Origin: Sporosarcina ureilytica | GTDB lineage: Bacteria; Bacillota; Bacilli; Bacillales_A; Planococcaceae | DNA length: 64,000 bases | Direction: 5' to 3' | NCBI RefSeq assembly: GCF_001753205.1 | Contig: NZ_CP017560.1 | Span: 1,364,001 to 1,428,000, forward strand | Shown: piece after piece, positions 36,611-45,680 of the stretch | Layout: every line of letters starts with the position of its first letter | Position numbering within the stretch: position 1 is the stretch's first letter | Made by a program: the position numbers and the translations under genes | The notes under the pieces: model-generated | Database searches by the model: none | The model's input: only the letters and a program-made list of their open reading frames with translations | What the model was told of the DNA's origin: nothing

Positions 36611-38083
36611 ATGAAAAATCAATCGAATGACCTAGAGACCGGATGGCGTTTTGACAATAGTTATGCACGATTGCCGGAGAAGTTTTTTACTTTTATGGAA
36701 CCTAATCCCGTACCAGAACCGAAGGAAATTTTATTCAATGATGCGTTGGCGCACGAACTCGGTTTAAACACTGAAAAGCTTAAAGGAAGTGGCGGGACTG
36801 CCATTTTTGCAGGAAATGAGGTACCTCGAGGTGCAAAACCGCTTGCCCAAGCATATGCAGGACATCAATTTGGCAATTTTACAATGCTTGGTGATGGACG
36901 TGCGATGCTAATAGGTGAACACCTGACGCCTAAAGATGAAAGAGTCGATATTCAATTGAAAGGTTCAGGAAGGACACCGTATTCAAGAGGCGGAGATGGG
37001 CGGGCTGCACTTGGGCCGATGTTACGGGAATATATAATCAGTGAAGCGATGCATGCACTTCGGATTCCAACGACACGTAGTTTAGCTGTTGTAACGACGG
37101 GTGAAGACATTATGCGAGAGACGGTACTACCGGCCGCGATATTAACGCGTGTTGCAAAAAGTCATTTGCGTGTGGGAACGTTTGAATTTGCAGCCAACTG
37201 GGGGACAGATGAAGACATTCAGAAACTCGCTGATTATGCAATTGAACGCCATTATCCCGAGGCGAATGATGCGAGCAATTGTTATTTAGCATTACTTGAG
37301 AAAGTGATTGAACAACAAGCATTGTTAATTGCCCATTGGCAACTAGTTGGGTTTATTCACGGCGTTATGAATACAGATAATATGACGATTAGCGGTGAGA
37401 CGATTGATTATGGACCGTGTGCCTTTATGGATACGTACGATCCTGCTACAGTTTTCAGTTCAATTGATAGGAGAGGCCGCTACGCTTATCAAAATCAGCC
37501 GCCGATTGGTGGTTGGAATTTGGCGCGGTTTGCTGAGTCACTCATTCCTATTTTACATGATGATGAAGCGAAAGCGATTCTGTTAGCGCAGGAGGCTATA
37601 TCCAAGTATCGTCAGTTGTATGAAGATAATTGGCTTTCAGGCATGAGGAAAAAGCTTGGTTTGTTGAATGAAGAGTCAAATGATGAAGCGTTAATTGAAC
37701 AACTTCTTGAGTTAATGGAAAAATATAAAGCGGATTATACAAATACGTTTCTTGCATTGACTTTTAATAAGCTGTGCAATGCTGAAATCTTTGAAACGGA
37801 TGAATTTAAACGTTGGTATGATGCCTGGCAAGAAAGAATAACCCTTGAGACACAATCTGAAGAAGAGAGATTGCAGTTAATGAAACAACATAATCCAGCA
37901 ATCATTCCAAGAAATTATTATGTAGAAAAAGCAATTGAAGCCGCGGTTGAACGTGACGATTTTAGTGTCGTGAAACAGTTTATAGATGCTTTGGCCAATC
38001 CGTATGCACATACACCAGTACAAAATGCGTTTGCGACGGTACCAGATTTTGAAGAACCTTACCGGACATTTTGCGGGACATAA
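36611..38083 (+). CDS. selO: Protein adenylyltransferase SelO (YdiU family)
   Basis: 490 residues of the pseudokinase-like SelO family, which transfers AMP from ATP to hydroxyl side chains of proteins. The signature [17 protein letters not shown] is at about residues 72-88, Lys117 is in [21 protein letters not shown], Glu140 in LREY, and the metal-binding Asp256-Asn257 and Asp266 in [16 protein letters not shown]. The C-terminal YRTFCGT carries cysteine (Cys488) where some homologues have selenocysteine. Start ATG 36611 follows AAAGGAG. It is monocistronic. Confidence 0.93.
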   Translation: MKNQSNDLETGWRFDNSYARLPEKFFTFMEPNPVPEPKEILFNDALAHELGLNTEKLKGSGGTAIFAGNEVPRGAKPLAQAYAGHQFGNFTMLGDGRAMLIGEHLTPKDERVDIQLKGSGRTPYSRGGDGRAALGPMLREYIISEAMHALRIPTTRSLAVVTTGEDIMRETVLPAAILTRVAKSHLRVGTFEFAANWGTDEDIQKLADYAIERHYPEANDASNCYLALLEKVIEQQALLIAHWQLVGFIHGVMNTDNMTISGETIDYGPCAFMDTYDPATVFSSIDRRGRYAYQNQPPIGGWNLARFAESLIPILHDDEAKAILLAQEAISKYRQLYEDNWLSGMRKKLGLLNEESNDEALIEQLLELMEKYKADYTNTFLALTFNKLCNAEIFETDEFKRWYDAWQERITLETQSEEERLQLMKQHNPAIIPRNYYVEKAIEAAVERDDFSVVKQFIDALANPYAHTPVQNAFATVPDFEEPYRTFCGT

Positions 38084-38137
38084 TTATGAAGAAGAAGTTG
38101 GACAGCTTTCTGCGGTTCACTTCTTTTTTATTTATTG

Positions 38138-38166
38138 CAATAAAAAACCCTCATTAAATGAGGGTC
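38138..38166 (-). terminator. Terminator of the SurA-like lipoprotein gene
   Basis: On the minus strand an eight-base stem ACCCTCAT/ATGAGGGT with a three-base loop is followed by TTTTTTA. For the convergent selO, a separate hairpin (AAGAAGT near 38092 with ACTTCTT near 38119, then TTTTA) may serve. Confidence 0.85.
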
Positions 38167-38177
38167 TAGTTTAATGC

Positions 38178-38915
38178 TTAAATTTTCAATTCAATTTTTG
38201 CGTCTTCTTTTAATTTTTCAATATGGGCAACTAGTTTTTTCTGCTGTTCTTCTTGTTGAATGATTTGCTTGATTTTCTCACTTAATTCTTCCAGTGGAGG
38301 GAGTTCTTGTTCGCCATCTTCAGTTTGCGCGACGAGCTGCTCGTAATATTCCTCGATTGTTTCATCTGAAACATCTTCTGCAGGTGCAATTTTTTCTTGG
38401 TATTTATTGGAAGTGATGAATTCTGAAATTTGTTCTTTTAGGTTATCTACATCCATGTTTTCTTGTTTCAATGCTTCTTCTAACGTTTTTTCATCGCCAA
38501 ACTGTTGAACATATGCTTCGTATTCCGCTTCGATTTCATCTTGGGAAGCGTTAATTTCCTCAGTTTTTGCTTGTTGAAGGAGCAAGGTTTGATTGACAAG
38601 TGTATCGAGCGTTTGAGCTTTGATTTGTTCTGCTGCTTCTTTGCTTGATGGATCTTGTCCCGTTTGTTGCATATGCGTCTGAATCGACATGAGTACTGCG
38701 TTATACCGTTCGCCGTTAATTTCCTCATTATTGACAACAGCGACAATGTCATTCTTGTCCACTTGCTGTTCGGCTAACTTTGCTTGGATTTCATCAACAT
38801 GTACTTGTTCTTCCGAAGCCTCGTCTTTTTTTGCCTTCTCTTCTCCGCTACAAGCCGCTAAACTAAGCGCAAGTGCACCAGCGAAAAACGATATAAATAT
38901 CTTTTTATAATTCAT
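38178..38915 (-). CDS. SurA N-terminal domain lipoprotein without a rotamase domain
   Basis: 245 residues. The signal peptide has the lipobox LAAC with Cys22, so the mature protein should be lipid-anchored outside the membrane. The rest is a helical SurA/PrsA-type chaperone fold (VVNNEEINGERYNAVL, QTLDTLVNQTLLLQQAK, ISEFITSNKYQEKIAP) and a glutamate-rich coiled C-terminus. Between the helical parts, where PrsA has a parvulin isomerase domain, there is only a short stretch, so peptidyl-prolyl isomerase activity is not expected. It probably helps fold exported proteins. The ribosome binding site is GGGAGGAG. Confidence 0.85.
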   Translation of the reverse strand: MNYKKIFISFFAGALALSLAACSGEEKAKKDEASEEQVHVDEIQAKLAEQQVDKNDIVAVVNNEEINGERYNAVLMSIQTHMQQTGQDPSSKEAAEQIKAQTLDTLVNQTLLLQQAKTEEINASQDEIEAEYEAYVQQFGDEKTLEEALKQENMDVDNLKEQISEFITSNKYQEKIAPAEDVSDETIEEYYEQLVAQTEDGEQELPPLEELSEKIKQIIQQEEQQKKLVAHIEKLKEDAKIELKI

Positions 38916-39237
38916 TTTGGTTTGTCTCCTCCCATATGCTTAGTGAGCATCATAACGAATATTGAAAGAAATTTAAACCAATAGACCTCTAAAAAATCAA
39001 TTTGTCATTTCATTGTCATATTCATTACAAACGAAAATAATTATTTTCTAAGGGAAATACGAAACATTTCCCGGGCAACTATTTTTTTCGACATGTTCTC
39101 TCGAATATTGATGAAATTTGTCATTGCAATATGTTGGTGTAAATAAAGTCAGTGAGCGTCTTCAATAGTTGCATGAATTTAAATGAACTACGTAAATCAT
39201 TCTTTGATTACGTAGTCTATTACAATGAATAAACATA
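38916..39237. other. Spacer upstream of the lipoprotein gene
   Basis: No gene in about 320 bases. The only clear element is the mscS terminator hairpin at 39186-39216, listed separately. AAAATAATTATTTT near 39034 is a simple AT palindrome. Confidence 0.5.
39186..39216 (-). terminator. Probable terminator of the MscS-type channel gene
   Basis: Stem ACTACGTAATCA with TGATTTACGTAGT (one bulge) lies just beyond the stop. The following T content on the minus strand is modest (TCATTTAAATT). Confidence 0.6.
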
Positions 39238-40056
39238 TCAAGGGCTTGAGTCAAGATTTTCTGCCATGATCAAATTGTTCTCGTAAGCAGCCATCGCCAG
39301 TTCATATCTGACTTTTTTGCCCGCTTCCACGAAATCGTCTTCCTTCACAATCCCTGTCAATGAATACCGGTGACCCCTTAAATCCACGTTCAGTTCGGTG
39401 ATTTGATTGAATTTGAAACTCTCCACAGGAACACCATTATGATCCATCAACAAGTATTCACCGTATTTCTCGTTGCAGGTTTGTGCAACTTCCTCTATCA
39501 CTTTGAAGGCATCTTCCGGATTTTGCTTATAGTTGAGGACAAGGCTTTCGGTCACCCGGCGCATACCTCGAGTTCCGTTTTGGAGTTCCGTGATGTTGCT
39601 ATAGGAGACCGTATAGAGATAGCCATCGTTCTGGCGAATCTTCAAATAGCGAATACTAATTTCCTCAATTTTTCCCTGTTGCTTACCATTGATGATGACA
39701 TAATCCCCATGATAAATCTGGCGTTCAAATAAGTAGGCTATCCCCATTAGATAATCGCGGATGATGTGTTGGAAAATCAATGCCAAGGCACCGACGACGA
39801 CGACTGAACCCGTAAAAAAATTTTCCAGTGGAAAGAAATGATTGACCATATAAAAAATGAAAAACACTAATCCTAATACCTTCGTCGCCTGGTTAGTGAA
39901 ATGAATTAAAGTTTCTTTCCGATTCTCATCGAAGATAAACATATTTTCTAAGAAAACCTTGACGGATTTGCGAATCAAATAAACGATCAATATAATCAGC
40001 AGTGCGACCATTCCAATAATTATGGGCAACTGCAGGAACTTTTCTGAGAAAGACAT
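39238..40056 (-). CDS. MscS-family mechanosensitive ion channel
   Basis: About 272 residues. Two or three membrane helices are followed by the MscS pore-lining region (VVVVGALALIFQHIIRDYLMGIAYLFERQIYHGDYVIING), then the beta domain (GKIEEISIRYLKIRQNDGYLYTVSYSNI) and a mixed C-terminal domain. It should release solutes on hypo-osmotic shock. I choose ATG 40056 because GGGG lies eight bases before it on the minus strand; ATG 40074 is further up without such a site. Confidence 0.88.
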   Translation of the reverse strand: MSFSEKFLQLPIIIGMVALLIILIVYLIRKSVKVFLENMFIFDENRKETLIHFTNQATKVLGLVFFIFYMVNHFFPLENFFTGSVVVVGALALIFQHIIRDYLMGIAYLFERQIYHGDYVIINGKQQGKIEEISIRYLKIRQNDGYLYTVSYSNITELQNGTRGMRRVTESLVLNYKQNPEDAFKVIEEVAQTCNEKYGEYLLMDHNGVPVESFKFNQITELNVDLRGHRYSLTGIVKEDDFVEAGKKVRYELAMAAYENNLIMAENLDSSP

Positions 40057-40351
40057 TCGATCAACCCCAAACATTTATTAAAATAAAACAAGCAATAGGA
40101 AGCCTTCATTAGGGATGGTTCTATTGCAATGATGTATTTTTATAACTATTGTAATGATAATAATCCTCTACTGCAACTAATCATTACTTCAATTACAACC
40201 ACCTAAAAATAGTAATCTTTGATATGAAATTGGTAGGCGGAATTTCAGGTGATAATTATACCTGAAAACTATAATAAGAAAGCAAAGCACTAAAAAAAGA
40301 TGACTTCTGCGCAATACAGAAATCATCTCTTAATTGTCCTAGTAAATAAAT
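40057..40351. other. Spacer between queF and the channel gene
   Basis: Contains the queF terminator and, further along, an inverted repeat TTTCAGGT at 40243-40250 with ACCTGAAA at 40260-40267 that could be an operator for the channel gene. No coding sequence. Confidence 0.5.
40291..40328 (-). terminator. Terminator of the queC-queF operon
   Basis: On the minus strand AGATGATTTCTG pairs with CAGAAGTCATCT (one G-T or mismatch) around a seven-base loop, then TTTTTT. Confidence 0.9.
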
Positions 40352-40840
40352 TTATCGATTATCTACAGTCTCTGGATACATATCATGCTTGAACATTCTT
40401 TCTCGAGCCATATCTTCATAAATCGTCCCTGGTTTTCCATAGTTACAATACGGGTCGATTGAAATACCGCCACGTGGTGTAAATTTAGCCCATACTTCTA
40501 TATATTTAGGGTCCATCAATTTAATTAAATCTTTCATAATTGTATTTGCACAATCTTCATGGAAACCATCATGGTTCCTAAAACTTCCTATATAGAGTTT
40601 TAAAGATTTACTTTCAACCATTTTTATTTCTGGCATATACGAGATATAAATGGTAGCAAAATCAGGTTGCCCTGTCATTGGACAAAGACTTGTAAACTCT
40701 GGAATGTTAAATTTAACAAAATAATCATTTTCCGTATGTTGGTTATTGAATGTCTCTAAAATATCCGGATCATACTCATAATTGTATGTAGTTTCTTGAT
40801 TGCCTAATAATGTAAGGTCCTTCGTATCACTTTTTCTCAT
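40352..40840 (-). CDS. queF: NADPH-dependent 7-cyano-7-deazaguanine reductase
   Basis: 162 residues, short single-domain QueF. The catalytic Cys53 and Asp60 are in [14 protein letters not shown], and the family motif [16 protein letters not shown] is present. It reduces preQ0 to preQ1 for queuosine in tRNA. It lies 12 bases after the transporter gene in the same direction. Confidence 0.96.
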   Translation of the reverse strand: MRKSDTKDLTLLGNQETTYNYEYDPDILETFNNQHTENDYFVKFNIPEFTSLCPMTGQPDFATIYISYMPEIKMVESKSLKLYIGSFRNHDGFHEDCANTIMKDLIKLMDPKYIEVWAKFTPRGGISIDPYCNYGKPGTIYEDMARERMFKHDMYPETVDNR

Positions 40841-40852
40841 GTTTATTTCCTC

Positions 40853-41407
40853 CTATTTTACGTCCGAAATATTCGGTTCATAAATATTCATTTTAATAAC
40901 CACTTGTCTGATGCCGCCTGCAACAATTAACTGCATCAACACTTTAGCAACCCATTGGCCTAGTATGGCGTAAGGGACTAATTCCCACGGAACAAATTTT
41001 AGCCCAAGTGGTCCGATTCCGATAATGACAAATAATGCTGAATCCAAAAAGCCTGCAACGACTCCTGAATAAAAAACTCTTCGCACAAACGGCAACTTAA
41101 ACCGTGTGTAGATTTCAGTATCTGCCGTCTCAGAAACAATAAAGCTCAGCGTACTTGCAAATACCACCCATAATGCATCGCCCAGCAAATAACTTGAAAT
41201 CGCCGATAAGATGAGGGCGAAAACAATTAATAGGTACGTTTTAAATCTGCCAAATCTATTTTGAACCATATCTCTCATCACAAGAGTTAAACCTATAAAT
41301 AATGTACCATATGGGATAATAAACAGCCCTAAATCTAGTGGCGCAAATCTTGCTGTAATGACGTTGGCTAATACAATCGATAATAAATAAATTGAGATTC
41401 TAATCAT
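40853..41407 (-). CDS. Queuosine precursor transporter (VUT/YhhQ family)
   Basis: 184 residues with about six membrane helices. ANVITARFA, a mid-chain [30 protein letters not shown] and GLDS-like [11 protein letters not shown] match the PF02592 (VUT_1) family, members of which import preQ0 or preQ1. The start ATG overlaps the queC stop by four bases, and queF follows, so its function is well supported by context. Confidence 0.87.
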   Translation of the reverse strand: MIRISIYLLSIVLANVITARFAPLDLGLFIIPYGTLFIGLTLVMRDMVQNRFGRFKTYLLIVFALILSAISSYLLGDALWVVFASTLSFIVSETADTEIYTRFKLPFVRRVFYSGVVAGFLDSALFVIIGIGPLGLKFVPWELVPYAILGQWVAKVLMQLIVAGGIRQVVIKMNIYEPNISDVK

Positions 41408-42048
41408 AAGACAGCACGCCTTTCTAAATAGGTTTGTAAACCTTCATTTCTTAACTTGCAAGATGGACATTTTCCGCAACCATCACCGATAACGCCATTA
41501 TAGCAAGTCAAGGTGTTTTCCCGAATGTACGCAAGCCGTCCCATTTGATCTGCCATTTCCCAAACTTCTGCTTTGTCTTTCCACATGAGAGGCGTGATAA
41601 ATTTTAACTCGGCGTCCATTGCTAAATTAAGTGTCGTGTTTAATGATTGGATAAACGCATCTCGACAATCAGGATATCCGCTAAATTCTGTTTCACTTAC
41701 GCCGGTTATAATGTTTTTTGCCCCGATTGTTTTTGCGTAAATCGCTGCAAAAGAAAGGAAAATATGATTTCTACCTTCTACGTATGTATTTGGAACTTTT
41801 CCTTCTTCAATCTCCATGTCTTTCCTTGTTAAGGCATTTTCAGTTAATTGATTCAGAAGATCCATTTGAATCATTTTGTGTTTTACACCAAGATCATCCG
41901 CAATCTTTTTTGCGCAATCAACTTCCAATTCATGCCTTTGCCCATACAAAAAAGTGACGGTTTCTACTTCATCAAATTCTTCCAATGCCCATAACAAGCA
42001 TGTGGTAGAATCTTGTCCGCCACTAAATACAACTACTGCTTTTTCCAT
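41404..42048 (-). CDS. queC: 7-cyano-7-deazaguanine (preQ0) synthase
   Basis: 214 residues. The ATP-pyrophosphatase P-loop is FSGGQDSTT (residues 8-16). Zinc ligands Cys182, Cys191, Cys194 and Cys197 are in [16 protein letters not shown]. It converts 7-carboxy-7-deazaguanine to preQ0. First gene of queC-transporter-queF, with a preQ1-I riboswitch over its ribosome binding site. The other pathway genes, queD and queE, are not in the cluster. Confidence 0.96.
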   Translation of the reverse strand: MEKAVVVFSGGQDSTTCLLWALEEFDEVETVTFLYGQRHELEVDCAKKIADDLGVKHKMIQMDLLNQLTENALTRKDMEIEEGKVPNTYVEGRNHIFLSFAAIYAKTIGAKNIITGVSETEFSGYPDCRDAFIQSLNTTLNLAMDAELKFITPLMWKDKAEVWEMADQMGRLAYIRENTLTCYNGVIGDGCGKCPSCKLRNEGLQTYLERRAVL

Positions 42049-42059
42049 TGTTCATTCCT

Positions 42060-42099
42060 CCATAGTTTTTATTTTAGAGGGGATGGTTTCGAACCCTCT
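42060..42099 (-). promoter_or_regulatory. preQ1-I riboswitch controlling queC
   Basis: On the minus strand the leader reads AGAGGGTTCGAAACC, then ATCCCCTCT, then an A-rich tail (AAAATAAAAACTA) running into TGGAGG, the queC ribosome binding site. This is the class I preQ1 aptamer layout: a G-C stem-loop plus an A-rich strand forming an H-type pseudoknot. Because the tail merges with the ribosome binding site, control is probably at translation. Confidence 0.88.
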
Positions 42100-42163
42100 T
42101 TGGGAAATCTGTAAGGAAACCTGGGATTTATATCTGAAGGTCGTCAAACATTTTCCAGTATAA

Positions 42164-42192
42164 AATATACACGTAAATCTATATTTTATCAA
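42164..42192 (-). promoter_or_regulatory. Promoter of the queC operon
   Basis: On the minus strand TTGATA (42192-42187) and TATATT (42169-42164) are separated by 17 bases. Transcription would begin about 60 bases before the preQ1 aptamer. Confidence 0.7.
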
Positions 42193-42419
42193 ACTATTTT
42201 AATAAAGTTTAAAGATATCTTCATAGTACTAGTGAAATAGGGATAGGGGAGATGTTGAATTTAATATTTGTTTAGGAAGTTCATAATTCAAAAGATTTAT
42301 TAGACTGAATATTCATGAATCAAATGAACCCTTTTCAGCCTACAAAGAAGGGTTTCCGATAACAGGACCGGAATAACTTTTAATGCAATTTACTAATTCA
42401 TGGAAAGGGAGGAGTTTTA
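42193..42419. other. Divergent spacer between queC and the first peptidase gene
   Basis: No gene. It should contain the promoter for the peptidase gene, but I could not pick one with confidence. GGGTTTCCGATAACAGGACCGG near 42350 has no obvious role. Confidence 0.4.
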
Positions 42420-43757
42420 GTGAAAAAGAAGATGAAGGTGGTTCTGATGTCGACAGTCATTGCCACATCAGGGGTTTTCATTAATCCAGGACAAGTATTC
42501 GAGCCGACGACTGTATTGGCAGCACCTGGACAAAGCGGGGCGGCGCATGATCAAAAAGTGATTGCACCAATTAGTGAGAAGCGGATGTATGCGGATGTGT
42601 ATCATTTATCGGAAACGATAGGTCCTCGTGTAACAGGCACAGAGGAAGAGAGGAAGGCCGCAAGTTTTATTAGAAACCGTCTTCAATCCTATGGATATGA
42701 AGTTGAAGTCCAGGAGTTTAGTATTCCGGATAAGATGATTGGACATTTGCAAACTTCTGCGGGGGATGAAGTACTCATCAATATTCCTGCTGGATCCGCC
42801 TCAACAGCTAGTGAGGGATTAACAGCGCAATTATATGATGCGGGGTTAGGCTATGCAAATGACTTCACGGCAGAATCGGCTGGTAAGATTGCGTTAATTT
42901 CGAGAGGCGACTTTACGTTCCAGGAAAAAGTTGAAAACGCATACGCAGCAGGGGCGGTTGGCGTCCTGATTTATAACAATATCGAATCGCCAGGCCCATT
43001 AAATCCATCTATTGGTGAAGCATCAATTCCAGTTGGAGGTATTTCAAAGGCGAGCGGAGAAGCACTTATCGCGGATGTGATTGATAGTGACGGAACAGTT
43101 ACTTTAAAAGTCGATGCATTAACAGATGTAAAATCGCAAAACATTATCGCGACGCGTGCACCGGATAAAGGAAATAATCATGACATCTTACACGTTTCAG
43201 CGCATTTTGACAGTGTTCCTTTCGCGCCGGGTGCAAGTGATAATGCATCAGGAACGGCGGTCGCATTAGAACTAGCAAGAGTTTTAAAGAGTTATCCAAT
43301 TGACAAAGAACTCCGATTTGTTTTTGTGGGGGCAGAAGAAATCGGTTTAGTTGGTTCAAGATATTATGCGAGTCAGTTGACTGAAGATGAAATTTCACGA
43401 AGCATTGGTAATTTCAACATGGATATGGTCGGGACAAGTTGGGAAAATGCAACAGCAATTTATATGAACACAGTCGATGGCAAAGCAAATATTGTCTCTG
43501 AAACAGCTGCGGCGACTGCGAAGAGAATTGGTACACCATCAGAATTGGTGCTTTACCAACGAGGCTCGTCAGATCATGTTGCATTCCATGAAGTAGGCAT
43601 TCCTGCGGTGAACTTTATTCGCAGAGAACCTGGAACGGCGAATTTGGAGCCTTACTACCATACGCCGCTCGATACGATCGAACATATTAGTGCCGAACGT
43701 TTAAAAGAAGCGGGAGATTTGGTAGGCGCTTCAGTCTATCAATTAATTAGAAAATAA
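42420..43757 (+). CDS. Secreted M28-family aminopeptidase with PA domain, copy 1
   Basis: 445 residues. Signal peptide (positive start, hydrophobic core, probable cleavage near AAPG at about 34-37). A protease-associated domain occupies about 130-235. The M28 catalytic part follows with zinc and catalytic residues His262 (SAHFDS), Asp274 (GASDNASG), Glu306-Glu307 (GAEEIGL), Asp335 (NMDMVG) and His414 (YYHTPLD). B. subtilis YwaD is the nearest well-known relative. It should release N-terminal amino acids from peptides outside the cell. GTG 42420 follows GGGAGGAG. A paralogue lies directly downstream. Confidence 0.92.
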   Translation: MKKKMKVVLMSTVIATSGVFINPGQVFEPTTVLAAPGQSGAAHDQKVIAPISEKRMYADVYHLSETIGPRVTGTEEERKAASFIRNRLQSYGYEVEVQEFSIPDKMIGHLQTSAGDEVLINIPAGSASTASEGLTAQLYDAGLGYANDFTAESAGKIALISRGDFTFQEKVENAYAAGAVGVLIYNNIESPGPLNPSIGEASIPVGGISKASGEALIADVIDSDGTVTLKVDALTDVKSQNIIATRAPDKGNNHDILHVSAHFDSVPFAPGASDNASGTAVALELARVLKSYPIDKELRFVFVGAEEIGLVGSRYYASQLTEDEISRSIGNFNMDMVGTSWENATAIYMNTVDGKANIVSETAAATAKRIGTPSELVLYQRGSSDHVAFHEVGIPAVNFIRREPGTANLEPYYHTPLDTIEHISAERLKEAGDLVGASVYQLIRK

Positions 43758-43778
43758 GAGAGTAGGGGTGTTTATGAT

Positions 43779-45176
43779 ATGAAGAAAAAAATATTATCGA
43801 TTGCACTAGCGGGAGCACTTGTATTCAGTGCATCACCGGCAACGTTTACGCCTGTTGACGCGAAAACGCCAGTTGTTGTAAACAATGGTAAATCTGATTC
43901 CGCACATGACCGAAAAGTTGTTGCAAGGGTGGACGCGGAAAGAGCGATTGAGCATATTAAATATTTGTCAGAAACAATTGGCCCGCGAGTTGGCGGACTG
44001 GAGTCAGAAAAGGAAGCAGCCGATTACGTAGCATCTCAGCTGAAAAGTTACGGATATGACGTTGAGTACCAGTACTTTCCAGTCGCAGATCAATACATTG
44101 CAGATGTAACATTTGCGGACGGTACGTCTTGGCAACTAGGCGCTGCGCCGAATGGGAAAATAAGTAAGGAAGCAGTTACTGCAGAAGTTGTTTACGTAGA
44201 AGGGGGAACCGAGGCAGGAGATTTCTCTGAAGACGTTGAAGGAAAAATCGTTTTATTAACCCGTGCAAATTCGACCTCAGATTATCGTTTACAAGTGGAC
44301 CACGCAGTGAATGCTGGAGCGTCTGGTGTTATTTTACAAAGCGTTGTAGGTGGTAGAGGAAACTATGGATCTACATTTAACCCAAGCTTAACCAAGCAAT
44401 ATGATGTGCCAGTTTACGGCGCTGCTTATATTCAAGGCCTATGGCTACAAGAGCAGTTAGAAGAAGGACCTGTTGAGCTTCAATTAACAGCAACGCATTA
44501 CTCGGATTTAGAATCGGTAAACGTAATCGGAACGAAAAAGGCAAAAAATAAAAAGAGTAATAACAAGGAAGTCATTTTGAGTGCACATATGGACAGCGTT
44601 GTTGGTGCGCCGGGTGCAAATGACAATGCTTCCGGAACGGGACTTATGCTTGAATTAGCACGTGTCTTTAAAGGTTATAACACGGATAAAGATTTAAAGT
44701 TCATCGCTTTCGGATCGGAGGAACGTGGACTGTTGGGCTCACGCTATTATGTTGACCAATTGACGCAAGCGGAGCGGGACAATATCGAAGCTGTCTTTAA
44801 TCCGGACATGGTGGCGACGAATTACGAAGCTGCAACGCATCTTTACGCGATGACAGTCGACGGTATTGAAAATATCGTAACTGAATCAGCGACGGCGGCG
44901 GGTGCCCGTCTTGGAAACTCTGATATATTACCAGGCAGATTTGGGTCAAGTGACCACGTGCCATTCCATAATGCAGGTATTCCTTCTGCATTGTTCATTT
45001 GGATGGGCATTGACAGCTGGGATCCATTAATTTACCATATCGAAAAAGTGTATCACACACCTCAAGACACGATTGAGGACAATATTTCTGCAGAACGTAT
45101 GCAATCAGCTCTAGACATTATCGGTGTAGGATTGTTTGATGTTGTTAGAAAAGATGTTCCAGGGCTTAAAAGATAA
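43779..45176 (+). CDS. Secreted M28-family aminopeptidase with PA domain, copy 2
   Basis: 465 residues, same layout as the preceding protein: signal peptide ending near VDAKT (about residue 29), PA domain about 135-240, catalytic domain with His270 (SAHMDSV), Asp282 (GANDNASG), Glu314-Glu315 (GSEERGL), Asp343 (NPDMVA) and a C-terminal histidine in YHTPQDT. It begins 21 bases after copy 1, so both are probably on one transcript. A basic loop (KKAKNKKSNNK, about 253-263) before the catalytic domain is absent from copy 1. Confidence 0.92.
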   Translation: MKKKILSIALAGALVFSASPATFTPVDAKTPVVVNNGKSDSAHDRKVVARVDAERAIEHIKYLSETIGPRVGGLESEKEAADYVASQLKSYGYDVEYQYFPVADQYIADVTFADGTSWQLGAAPNGKISKEAVTAEVVYVEGGTEAGDFSEDVEGKIVLLTRANSTSDYRLQVDHAVNAGASGVILQSVVGGRGNYGSTFNPSLTKQYDVPVYGAAYIQGLWLQEQLEEGPVELQLTATHYSDLESVNVIGTKKAKNKKSNNKEVILSAHMDSVVGAPGANDNASGTGLMLELARVFKGYNTDKDLKFIAFGSEERGLLGSRYYVDQLTQAERDNIEAVFNPDMVATNYEAATHLYAMTVDGIENIVTESATAAGARLGNSDILPGRFGSSDHVPFHNAGIPSALFIWMGIDSWDPLIYHIEKVYHTPQDTIEDNISAERMQSALDIIGVGLFDVVRKDVPGLKR

Positions 45177-45185
45177 TTTAAAGGG

Positions 45186-45230
45186 GGCTGTCCAGGAATC
45201 AGTAGCGACTGATTTAGGACAGTCTTTTTA
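45186..45230 (+). terminator. Terminator of the peptidase pair
   Basis: Outer stem GGCTGTCC/GGACAGTC and inner stem AATCAGT/ACTGATT with an AGCG loop, followed by TTTTT. Confidence 0.92.
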
Positions 45231-45322
45231 GTTTCACTAAACATTCACACAACGGATTAGGCTATGTGATAAAATAGAGTTAACAAATATTGTCATTCGG
45301 AAAAGAAATGGAGGAGAATAGC

Positions 45323-45610
45323 ATGATGATGTGGGGAGATAGAATGCATGGTCATGGAATTGGTATTGGGATGCTTTCAGTTTTGCCTTTATTATTTTGG
45401 CTTGTCATCATTATATTGGTTGTCCTCTTGATTATTAGATTAACAAAAAATAATTCAGGACAATCGAATGGGTTATTATACCAAAAGTTAGCGGACAGTG
45501 AACAACTTCAAAGAGAATCGCTTCGAAGACAACAAGAATTAACGGATGAATTGAGAGAAGTGCATGAACGTTTGAAGAGAGTAGAGAAGAGATTGAGAGA
45601 TGTTGAATAG
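45323..45610 (+). CDS. Small membrane protein with coiled-coil tail
   Basis: 95 residues from ATG 45323, behind GGAGGAGA. The N-terminus is rich in methionine and histidine (MMMWGDRMHGHGIGIG), then comes one membrane helix (LSVLPLLFWLVIIILVVLLIIRL), then a highly charged helix (QLQRESLRRQQELTDELREVHERLKRVEKRLRDVE) likely to form a coiled coil. I do not recognise the family. It is convergent with the cytochrome oxidase genes and shares a terminator with them. The Met/His-rich start could bind metal, but this is a guess. Confidence 0.7.
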   Translation: MMMWGDRMHGHGIGIGMLSVLPLLFWLVIIILVVLLIIRLTKNNSGQSNGLLYQKLADSEQLQRESLRRQQELTDELREVHERLKRVEKRLRDVE

Positions 45611-45635
45611 GGGTAAGGTTTTAATTTCGAATAAC

Positions 45636-45680
45636 AAAGCTAGAAGAGATGTTAGAATGATCTCTTCTAGCTTTTAATTT
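45636..45680. terminator. Bidirectional terminator between the small membrane protein and cbaA
   Basis: Perfect 15-base stem AAAGCTAGAAGAGAT (45636-45650) with its complement at 45660-45674 and a nine-base loop; A and T runs flank both sides. Confidence 0.9.

Noticed and set aside
41876..42163. 95-codon plus-strand frame over the queC start and riboswitch
   Set aside because: It is antisense to queC and its preQ1 riboswitch, has no ribosome binding site, and is explained by the opposite strand.
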